From DASSNR01 sp036278935 (GTDB lineage Bacteria > Gemmatimonadota > Gemmatimonadetes > Gemmatimonadales > Gemmatimonadaceae), in NCBI GenBank assembly GCA_036278935.1, contig DASUKA010000117.1:1-32790 (forward strand): DNA of 32,790 nucleotides. Reading direction: 5' to 3'. The notes under the pieces are model-generated. The model worked only from the letters and a program-made list of their open reading frames with translations. It was not told the origin of the DNA and made no database searches. Numbering within the stretch: position 1 is the stretch's first letter; each line of letters starts with the position of its first letter. Position numbers and translations under genes: made by a program. Below are positions 7,569 to 13,978 of this stretch, one piece after another.

Positions 7569-8281
7569 ACGACGACCGATGGGATGAACATCTGCGCGAA
7601 GCGGTGCGTGACTATCACCGCCCACCGGAGGTGCCGCGCGCGGCGATGTGGTCGCGGATCGAGGCGGCGCGGCAGAGTGCGCGCGATAGCCAACAGATGC
7701 GGCCGCGTCACGGGTTCGCGATGCCGCGCCGCGTGGTGTGGGGACTCGCCGCGGCCGCCGCGCTCGTGATCGGTGTAGGCATCGGGCGGTATGCGACGAC
7801 GCCCGCACGTCTGCCATCGTCCTCTGTTGCCGCACGCACCGGGGCGGGAGCGTCCGGCGCACGCACACCGGCCAACACGTCGCGGCCCGCATCGGCGGCG
7901 AACGCGGAAGTCAATGCGGCGCGCGGCGAGCCGGATCTGGCCTACCGCGTCGCCACCATCCAGCACCTCGCCAGGACGGAGGCGCTGCTCACCACGGTCC
8001 GCGCCGATGCGCGCGCCGGCCGCTCCGACGCCTCCGTGGATGCCTGGGCGCGCGACCTGCTCGGCACCACGCGGCTGTTGCTCGACTCGCCCGCCGCGCG
8101 CGACCCGCAGCTCGGGCCGCTGCTGGGCGATCTGGAGCTGGTGCTCGTGCAGATCGCCGCCCTCCCGCGCACGCACAATCGCGCGGACATCCACCTGATC
8201 AACCAGGCCGTGCAGCAGCATGCCGTGCTGACGCGGCTGCAGATGACCATTCCCGCCGGCGCGCTGAGCGCTGGCCTCTGA
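7565..8281 (+). CDS. Putative anti-sigma factor, single-pass membrane protein without zinc finger
   Basis: A 238-residue protein overlapping the sigma gene by four bases (ATGA). The N-terminal 55 residues are cytoplasmic and charged (DDRWDEHLREAVRDYHRPPE, then AMWSRIEAARQSAR). One transmembrane helix follows (RVVWGLAAAAALVIGVGIG, about 56-74), then an Ala/Ser/Thr-rich linker and an exported helical domain ending in ALSAGL. No Cys/His zf-HC2 motif is present, unlike the anti-sigma factor at 17371. The function is inferred from position and topology. The exported domain could sense an envelope signal. Confidence 0.7.
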   Translation: MNDDRWDEHLREAVRDYHRPPEVPRAAMWSRIEAARQSARDSQQMRPRHGFAMPRRVVWGLAAAAALVIGVGIGRYATTPARLPSSSVAARTGAGASGARTPANTSRPASAANAEVNAARGEPDLAYRVATIQHLARTEALLTTVRADARAGRSDASVDAWARDLLGTTRLLLDSPAARDPQLGPLLGDLELVLVQIAALPRTHNRADIHLINQAVQQHAVLTRLQMTIPAGALSAGL

Positions 8282-8292
8282 GGAGATTTCGC

Positions 8293-10089
8293 ATGCGTAC
8301 CTTCCTGATGCTCTGCCTGGTGATGGCGCCGGTGGCGGCGAGTGACGCACAGCAGGCCCGTCCGCCGGTACCCACCCGCGCGCCGATTGCCATGCCCGAC
8401 CTCACCCCGTTGCTGTCGGAAGTCGGACCGCAACTCGATATCGCGGCCATGCAGCTCCAGGCTGCCGCGCCGCAGCTCCAGGCCGTCGGACCACAGCTCG
8501 ACGCCCTCGCGCCACGACTCGAGGCCGCGCAGGCACAACTCCAGGCCGCGGGGTTCCAGGGCCTGGCCTCCCGGCTCGCCGCTGCCCAAGCGCAGCTGCA
8601 GGCCGCGGGATTACAGAACATGGCACCGGAGCTGGAGGCTGCCCAGGCGCGGCTCGAAGCGCTGGATCCGGAGGACGCGCTTCAGTCGGAGACGGGCGAG
8701 ATGCGCCTCCCCACCTCCGTTCCCCCGCAGGCGTGGAACGCGAACGATCCGGGCGATTCGCTCTATCGCGCGGCGCGCGAAGCGCTGAACGATGAAGACT
8801 ACACGCGCGCGGCGTCGCTCTTCCATCAGTTGCGCGAACGCTTCCCCAAATCTGACTATGCGTCCGATGCGCCCTACTGGGAGGCCTTCGCCCTCTACCG
8901 CAACGGCGGGCAGCAGAACCTGAATCGCGCGCTCGACGTGCTGAAGATGCAGCAGGACCGGTACCCGAAGGCGGCGACCATTCACGATGCCGCCACACTC
9001 GACACGCGCATTCGCGGCGAGCTGGCACGGCAGGGGGAGGCGAGCCAGGCCGCGGCCGTGGCGCAGCTCGCCACGGTGTCTGCCCGGAGCGACGCCGCGG
9101 CGGCCGCCGAGGGCGCAGCCCGTGCGACCAGCGCAGCCAGCGCCGCCGCGATGGGGAGCGACCAGGGACGTACAAGCCGCGGCGACACCACCGCCGGCTG
9201 CGCGAGCGAAGACGACAACGATATCCGCCTCGTAGCGCTCAACGCACTGCTGCAGATGGACGCCGATCGCGCGCTCCCCATTCTCAAGCAGGTACTCGCG
9301 CGGCGCGATGCCTGCTCCGAAGTGCTGCGGCGGAAGGCCGTCTTTCTCGTGGCGCAGAAGGCGCACTCTGACGAGGGCGCCAGCATCCTGCTCAATGTCG
9401 CGCGCACCGACCCCGACCGAGAGGTCCGGCGCCAGGCAGTGTTCTGGCTCTCGCAGGTGCCGACCGATCGCGCGGTGGCGGCGCTCGACTCCATCCTCAT
9501 GAACTCCTCGGACGAGGACATGCAGGAGAAGGCGCTCTTCGCGCTTTCGCAGCACCAGGGCAGCCGGAGCGCGCAGATCCTGCGCGACTATGCCGCCAAG
9601 TCCACGGCGCCCGAGGAGCTGCGCGGCAAGGCGATCTTCTGGCTGGGCCAGATGGACCGGGGCTCCAACGGCGACTACCTGCGCACGCTCTATGGGCGGG
9701 TCAACAACGCGCACCTCAGGGAAAGCATCGTCCAGGCCATCGCGCAGCAGGGCGGGACGCAGAACGTCCAGTGGCTGCTCGGCATTGTGAAGGACACGAG
9801 CACGTCCACCGACGTGCGCAGGAAAGCGCTCTTCTGGGCCGGCCAGCAGCAGGATATCCCGCTGTCCGATCTCATGCCGCTGTACAACTCGCTCAGCGAT
9901 CCGAAGCTCAAGCAGTATTTCATCTTCGTCCTCTCCCAGCGTTCCGAGCCGGCGGCAGTGGACAAGCTCATCGACATCGCGAAGAACGATCCGGACCGCG
10001 ACATGCGTAAGAAGGCCATCTTCTGGCTGAGTCAGAAGGACGACCCGCGCGTGCAGCAGGTGCTGCTGGACATCATCAATCAGCGATGA
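8293..10089 (+). CDS. Secreted coiled-repeat, TPR and HEAT-repeat protein
   Basis: A 598-residue protein with a strong ribosome binding site (AGGAG, 8281-8285) before ATG 8293 and a signal peptide (MRTFLMLCLVMAPVAASDAQ). The architecture has three parts. First, a Gln/Leu/Ala tandem-repeat helix at about residues 46-125. Second, a TPR/YbgF-like segment at about 150-240 (DSLYRAAREALNDEDYTRAA, LRERFPKSDYASDAPYWEA). Third, after a low-complexity Ala/Ser linker, HEAT repeats from about 305 to the end, marked by recurring RRKAVFLVAQ, RRQAVFWLSQ, RGKAIFWLGQ, RRKALFWAGQ and RKKAIFWLSQ. These folds bind other proteins, so a periplasmic scaffold role is likely; no enzyme motif is seen. The stop overlaps the next gene's start. 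Confidence 0.85.
   Translation: MRTFLMLCLVMAPVAASDAQQARPPVPTRAPIAMPDLTPLLSEVGPQLDIAAMQLQAAAPQLQAVGPQLDALAPRLEAAQAQLQAAGFQGLASRLAAAQAQLQAAGLQNMAPELEAAQARLEALDPEDALQSETGEMRLPTSVPPQAWNANDPGDSLYRAAREALNDEDYTRAASLFHQLRERFPKSDYASDAPYWEAFALYRNGGQQNLNRALDVLKMQQDRYPKAATIHDAATLDTRIRGELARQGEASQAAAVAQLATVSARSDAAAAAEGAARATSAASAAAMGSDQGRTSRGDTTAGCASEDDNDIRLVALNALLQMDADRALPILKQVLARRDACSEVLRRKAVFLVAQKAHSDEGASILLNVARTDPDREVRRQAVFWLSQVPTDRAVAALDSILMNSSDEDMQEKALFALSQHQGSRSAQILRDYAAKSTAPEELRGKAIFWLGQMDRGSNGDYLRTLYGRVNNAHLRESIVQAIAQQGGTQNVQWLLGIVKDTSTSTDVRRKALFWAGQQQDIPLSDLMPLYNSLSDPKLKQYFIFVLSQRSEPAAVDKLIDIAKNDPDRDMRKKAIFWLSQKDDPRVQQVLLDIINQR
8428..8670 (+). repeat. In-frame tandem repeat, 7-residue units changing to 19-residue units
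   Basis: Within the 8293-10089 gene the peptide repeats as PQLDIAA, MQLQAAA, PQLQAVG, PQLDALA (7 residues each). It then continues as two close 19-residue units, RLEAAQAQLQAAGFQGLAS and RLAAAQAQLQAAGLQNMAP, and a third partial unit starting ELEAAQARLEALD. The pattern predicts a long amphipathic helix or coiled coil. Confidence 0.75.
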
Positions 10090-10985
10090 TGCGCGGCCTG
10101 CGTCGCCCGGCTACTCGCGCCGGTTCGCTGCGCGTGCGCCGGGCTATCCTCGTCACATTGGCCGCATGCGCGGCAGCGACAATGGCGGGAGCGGGAGAAG
10201 TATCCGCGCAGTCGCTCGCTGATCGCGTGCGGTCCGCGCCCGATGGACAGGTGCGCTTCACCTTCGCGGCGCGACTCGGCGTCTGCGGCGATGGGGGAGA
10301 CATGGTAGCGTTCGGTCGTACACTCCACGTCGGGTCGTCGGTCGAGACATACGGCAGCTGGCGCACGGACGGCCGGTGTCAGCCAGGTCCGGTGCGGGTG
10401 GCGCTCACGGTGCGAAAGCACGAGATCACCGCCATCCGCACCCGCGTCGGCACGGCGCCCAGGGACACTATCTGCGGAGAGGCCGGATGCGAGGACGCGC
10501 ACTCGCACCAGCCACGCGCCGTTTCCGGCGATGAGCACGTGACGGATCTTGGCGTCGTGCCGGCCGCGGGCGCCGCACGCTATCTGCTCGCCCTCGCGGG
10601 TCAGCTCTCAGGCTCGCTCGGCGGCGATGCGCTGCTCCCCGCCGTGCTGGCGGACAGCGTAACCATCACGCCGGCGCTGCTCCATCTGGCGCGCGACGCC
10701 GGCAAGTCCGAATCGCTGCGCAAAAAGGCACTCTTCTGGGCGGGTCAGCTCGGCGCCCCCACCGCGACGCTCAGCACCATCTACGACGAGACGCCGGACC
10801 CCGCGCTCAAGCGGCAGGCGATCTTCGTCCTCTCGCAACGCGACGATCGCGATGCGACGGACAAGCTCATGCGGATCGTCCGGACCGATACGGACTTCCG
10901 CATGCGGAAGCGCGCGCTCTTCTGGCTCGCGCAGAAGGACGACCCGCGGGTGACGAAGATGATCGCCGACCTCATTCTTCGCTGA
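10086..10985 (+). CDS. Secreted HEAT-repeat protein, paralogue A
   Basis: A 299-residue protein beginning at overlapping ATGs (10086/10089) that share bases with the upstream stop, so it is probably translationally coupled. An N-terminal signal region ends near GEVSAQSLADRV. The N-terminal domain has the paired-Cys pattern GVCGDG and RCQPGPVRV, likely a disulfide. The C-terminal 90 residues are HEAT repeats (RKKALFWAGQLG, KRQAIFVLSQRD, RKRALFWLAQKDDPRV). These align co-linearly with the last 90 residues of the 8293 gene, so the tail is a duplication of that gene's tail. Function unknown; probably part of the same exported system. Confidence 0.82.
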   Translation: MMRGLRRPATRAGSLRVRRAILVTLAACAAATMAGAGEVSAQSLADRVRSAPDGQVRFTFAARLGVCGDGGDMVAFGRTLHVGSSVETYGSWRTDGRCQPGPVRVALTVRKHEITAIRTRVGTAPRDTICGEAGCEDAHSHQPRAVSGDEHVTDLGVVPAAGAARYLLALAGQLSGSLGGDALLPAVLADSVTITPALLHLARDAGKSESLRKKALFWAGQLGAPTATLSTIYDETPDPALKRQAIFVLSQRDDRDATDKLMRIVRTDTDFRMRKRALFWLAQKDDPRVTKMIADLILR

Positions 10986-10999
10986 CGGCGGGGAGCATC

Positions 11000-11833
11000 A
11001 TGATCCGGTCGTTGTCGATTCCTGTCGTCCTCGCCGCCGCCGCGCTGGCCGGCGCCCCGCCGCGCGCCGCCGCCCAATCGTTGGCCGAACGCGTGGCGTC
11101 GGCGCCCGGGGAAGTGGTGGAGTTCCACTTCGCCTCGCGGCCGGGGGTGTGCGGCGATGGGCACCACTTCATCGCGCTCGGCCAGAGCATGTTCATGGGC
11201 AGCTCGTCCGGAGAGTGGGGCGATGCCGAGTGGCGCCAGGAGTGCGTGCCCGGCCCGGTGCGCGTGGTGGTCACCAGACATGAGCATCACCTCGAGCGGA
11301 TTCGCGCGTACGCCGGACCGCTGCCGGCCGGAACAGCGACCGGCGTGACGGATCTCGGCAACGTGCCAGCGAGCGATGCTGCCGCCTACCTGCTGTCGCT
11401 CGCCAAGCGAGAGGACGGATCGGTCAGCGAGCAGGCGATCCTGCCCGCCGTGCTGGCCGACAGTGCGGTGGTGTGGCCGCGGCTCCTGGCGATCGCGCGT
11501 GACGATACGACACGCGGGCACAGCACGCGCCAGACGGCGGCCTTCTGGCTTGGGCGCTTTGCGGCCGCCGCGCTCACGCATACCACGCTCGGCGCTCCTC
11601 GCGATGAGGACGGCGACATCGAAGATGGCACGACCGACGCCGACGTCCGGGGCGAGGCCGTCTTTGCCCTCTCGCAACTCAAGCATCACGCGGGCGTGCC
11701 GTCGCTCATTCGGGTCGCGCGCACCAATGCGCATCCCCACCTTCGCCGGACGGCGGTCTTCTGGCTGAGTCAGAGCGGCGATAGCCGCGCGCTCGATTTC
11801 TTCGAGGCGGTGTTGCGCGCGAGTGGCCGGTAG
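11000..11833 (+). CDS. Secreted HEAT-repeat protein, paralogue B
   Basis: A 277-residue protein with GGGGAG about 6 bases before ATG 11000 and a signal peptide ending near PPRAAAQ. The N-terminal domain repeats the pattern of the previous gene: QSLAERVASAPGEVVEFHF, GVCGDGHHF and ECVPGPVRVVV. The C-terminal HEAT segment is more diverged (RQTAAFWLGRFAA, RGEAVFALSQLKHH, RRTAVFWLSQSGDSRA) and carries an acidic insertion (DEDGDIEDGTTDADV). It is the last gene of the ECF operon, 14 bases after paralogue A. Tandem duplication is evident; the role of the shared Cys domain is unknown. Confidence 0.82.
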   Translation: MIRSLSIPVVLAAAALAGAPPRAAAQSLAERVASAPGEVVEFHFASRPGVCGDGHHFIALGQSMFMGSSSGEWGDAEWRQECVPGPVRVVVTRHEHHLERIRAYAGPLPAGTATGVTDLGNVPASDAAAYLLSLAKREDGSVSEQAILPAVLADSAVVWPRLLAIARDDTTRGHSTRQTAAFWLGRFAAAALTHTTLGAPRDEDGDIEDGTTDADVRGEAVFALSQLKHHAGVPSLIRVARTNAHPHLRRTAVFWLSQSGDSRALDFFEAVLRASGR

Positions 11834-11898
11834 CGGGTTTGGGGGCGTTCCCCACGCGCGCTTCTCCACCTCCCCCGCCGCCGTTACGTTCCCCCTGC

Positions 11899-12603
11899 AT
11901 GGCGCCCACCCGTCCTCTTGCCCTGCTGTTCGACCTCGATGGAACGCTCGCCGACTCGATCGGACTCCTGCTCGACTCGTTCCACCATGCCTTCGCGACA
12001 TGCGGAATTCGCCCACCTTCCGATGAGCAATGGATCGCGGGCATTGGCACGCCGCTCGTGGCGCAGATGCGGAGCCACGTGGCCGATGACGCGATGGTCG
12101 CCGCGCTGCTCGAGGCGTACCGCACCCATCAGCGCGCGCATCATGATCACCTCCTGCGCGAATTCCCCGCCGCGCGCGAGACGCTTCAGCTTCTGAAAGC
12201 GCGCGGCCATCCCACCGCGCTCGTCACCAGCAAGTCCAACGAGCTCGCGCACCGGTCGCTCGCGGCGCTGCAGATGACCGCGCTGATGGATGCGGTGGTC
12301 GGCTTCGACTCCTGCGAGCGTCACAAGCCGGACCGCGAGCCGGTGGAGCTCGCGCTCCGTACGCTCGGCGCCGCCGCCTCGGACGCGGTGTTCATCGGCG
12401 ATTCGCCGCACGACATCACGGCGGGAAACGCGGCGGGTGTCATGACCATTGCGGCGTTGTGGGGGCCGTTCCCCCGCGCGGTGGTCGAAGCCGCGCATCC
12501 CACGTACATGCTCCACGACATCCGCGCGCTGCCGCCGCTGATCGCCGAGCTCGGCGCGGCGAATGGCGGAGGTTCTTCGAGGCAGGAAGGCCAGGCGGGG
12601 TAA
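11899..12603 (+). CDS. HAD-family hydrolase, phosphoglycolate phosphatase-like
   Basis: A 234-residue protein. ATG 11899 places motif I at the N-terminus (LALLFDLDGTLADS, nucleophile Asp12 and acid/base Asp14). A helical cap follows (residues about 20-85). Motif II is LVTSKSN, the motif III Lys is in RHKPDREP, and motif IV is VFIGDSPHDITAGNAAG. The length and cap match Gph/PpaX-like phosphatases, which act on 2-phosphoglycolate, pyrophosphate or similar small phosphates; the exact substrate cannot be read here. No ribosome binding site is seen. An in-frame TTG at 11839 would give a low-complexity leader and is less likely. The gene converges on the next gene with 24 bases between stops. Confidence 0.88.
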   Translation: MAPTRPLALLFDLDGTLADSIGLLLDSFHHAFATCGIRPPSDEQWIAGIGTPLVAQMRSHVADDAMVAALLEAYRTHQRAHHDHLLREFPAARETLQLLKARGHPTALVTSKSNELAHRSLAALQMTALMDAVVGFDSCERHKPDREPVELALRTLGAAASDAVFIGDSPHDITAGNAAGVMTIAALWGPFPRAVVEAAHPTYMLHDIRALPPLIAELGAANGGGSSRQEGQAG

Positions 12604-12627
12604 CTGCGCGCGGCGAGGGGCAGTGTT

Positions 12628-13353
12628 TCACGGAACTCGCATGCCCCCCTTCCGACATTGCGCAGCTCTCCGCACGGGCCGAGGCATCGCCGGCGAGGTG
12701 GCGATGGTCTGAAGTGTCTGCTGGGTTCGCGCCACATAATCCGTCGGCAGCGGCGTGCCGTACGTATCGGGCCAGTCCGACTGCCCCTCGTCCGCGCAAG
12801 AATAGATGATGGTGACCTCCGAGCTGTCGATCATTCCGGCCCGAACGAGCTTACCGTCCACCAGGTATATGGCGGCGGTATCGTTACCGTCGAATGGCTT
12901 GATGGTATCGCGCACCCAGTACGAGCTATCCTCCCGGATCAAGCGCGTGTACGAGTACACCATGGATGGACGGAGCAGCGTGAGGAGATACCGCACGGCG
13001 AATACCCGCGCAGGGGAAGCCGCGCTCGCATCGGTGGCTAGCTGGCTGGCCGCCGCCATGACCGTCGCGTCGTGCCATTGATCGGCCTCTCGCCAGAACG
13101 CCTCCAGCTCGGCGAGGTCGGTGTCGTGCGCGTGCGTCCGCATCCCCGCCACCAGGGCCGCGGCCTCCCGGAGGCATTCCTCATGGTTGCGCGCGGCGCG
13201 CGCGCCCGTGGCATCCGGATTGAGATGCACGACGACGGCAGCGCCGGTCTCACAGAGGTGGCGATAGGTCTCGTGCTGGGCGTGCCCAACGGCCGGCAGC
13301 GCGAGCGCCAGCATGCTCACAGCAAACCGCATCCGTCCGAAGCGTGTACGCAT
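12628..13353 (-). CDS. Secreted protein of unknown function
   Basis: A 241-residue protein. ATG 13353 has a perfect AGGAGG seven bases upstream and opens a signal peptide (RFAVSMLALALPAVGHAQ). The mature part is mostly helical, including HNEECLREAAALVAGMRTH (His shown as in RNHEECLR) and an acidic helix ELEAFWREADQWHD. A C-terminal beta-rich part contains IYLVDGKLVRAG and TIIYSCADEG. Four or so cysteines suggest disulfides in the periplasm. No family recognised. It is divergent from the PadR gene across a 271-base gap and may be regulated from there. Confidence 0.75.
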   Translation of the reverse strand: MRTRFGRMRFAVSMLALALPAVGHAQHETYRHLCETGAAVVVHLNPDATGARAARNHEECLREAAALVAGMRTHAHDTDLAELEAFWREADQWHDATVMAAASQLATDASAASPARVFAVRYLLTLLRPSMVYSYTRLIREDSSYWVRDTIKPFDGNDTAAIYLVDGKLVRAGMIDSSEVTIIYSCADEGQSDWPDTYGTPLPTDYVARTQQTLQTIATSPAMPRPVRRAAQCRKGGMRVP

Positions 13354-13570
13354 CGCAGGACCTCCTAGCGCGATTGGAGATGGTCTCCCGCACCGGCAGC
13401 AGCGGGCATGCGACGTGGCTCGTCGTGATAGCAATGGCACGGCCATACACCACGGCCGCCTCAATTGTATAGCTCGTGGCCGGCGCCGGTGTTCCCCGCG
13501 GCTCGGCCGGGCCCTCTGCCACGAGGTTCATGTGCAGTCCCGCGGGATGGACCGTGCCTTCCCCCACCTC

Positions 13571-13617
13571 TTGACAATCGAGAGCAGCCGCCCTACCATG
13601 CTCTCTATAATCGAGAG
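13571..13617 (+). promoter_or_regulatory. Promoter and candidate operator of the padR-permease pair
   Basis: TTGACA (13571-13576) with TACCAT 17 bases on (13594-13599) makes a plausible sigma-70 promoter. A perfect TATAAT also lies at 13606-13611 but has no -35 partner at the right spacing. Two direct copies of AATCGAGAG (13576-13584 and 13609-13617) flank the promoter core. Two nested inverted repeats, AGAGCA/TGCTCT (13581-13586, 13599-13604) and CTCTC/GAGAG (13601-13605, 13613-13617), add dyad symmetry. This is a likely binding site for the PadR protein encoded next. Confidence 0.5.
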
Positions 13618-13624
13618 GAGATCG

Positions 13625-13957
13625 ATGACCGCGCAGAACCGCGATGTCGTCCAGGGCACCATGGACATGCTCATCCTGAAGGCTGTCTCACTCACCCCCA
13701 TGCACGGATGGGGGATCACGCAGCGCATCGCGCAGATCACGGAGAACGTCCTCCAGGTGAACCCCGGCTCGCTCTATCCCGCGCTCGCCCGCCTGCAGGA
13801 CCGGGGATGGATCACCGCCGCCTGGGGCACCACGGAGAACGGCCGCCGGGCCAAGTACTATCGGCTCACCGCGCGCGGCCGCAAACAGCTCGGCCTCGAG
13901 ACTGACGCCTGGCGCCGGCTGGCCGGAGCGGTCGAGGCGGTGCTGCGGACGACCTGA
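13625..13957 (+). CDS. PadR family transcriptional regulator
   Basis: A 110-residue protein starting at ATG 13625 with GAGGAG about 5 bases upstream. It is a winged-helix regulator of the short PadR type: VVQGTMDMLILKAVSLTPMH, HGWGITQRI, VNPGSLYPALARLQDRGWI, then the wing NGRRAKYYRLTARGRKQL. It probably represses the permease gene 21 bases downstream and its own promoter, as is usual for PadR beside ADOP permeases. The effector is unknown. An upstream in-frame ATG (13598) would overlap the promoter elements and is not favoured. Confidence 0.92.
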   Translation: MTAQNRDVVQGTMDMLILKAVSLTPMHGWGITQRIAQITENVLQVNPGSLYPALARLQDRGWITAAWGTTENGRRAKYYRLTARGRKQLGLETDAWRRLAGAVEAVLRTT

Positions 13958-13978
13958 GCGATGATGGGGCGCTGAGCC

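Noticed and set aside
11839..11898. N-terminal extension of the HAD phosphatase from TTG 11839
   Set aside because: It adds only Pro/Arg low-complexity residues before the standard DLDGT start region, and no ribosome binding site supports it.
13571..13611. TTGACA and TATAAT read as one promoter
   Set aside because: They are 29 bases apart, too far for one sigma-70 promoter; TACCAT at 17-base spacing is the better -10 partner.
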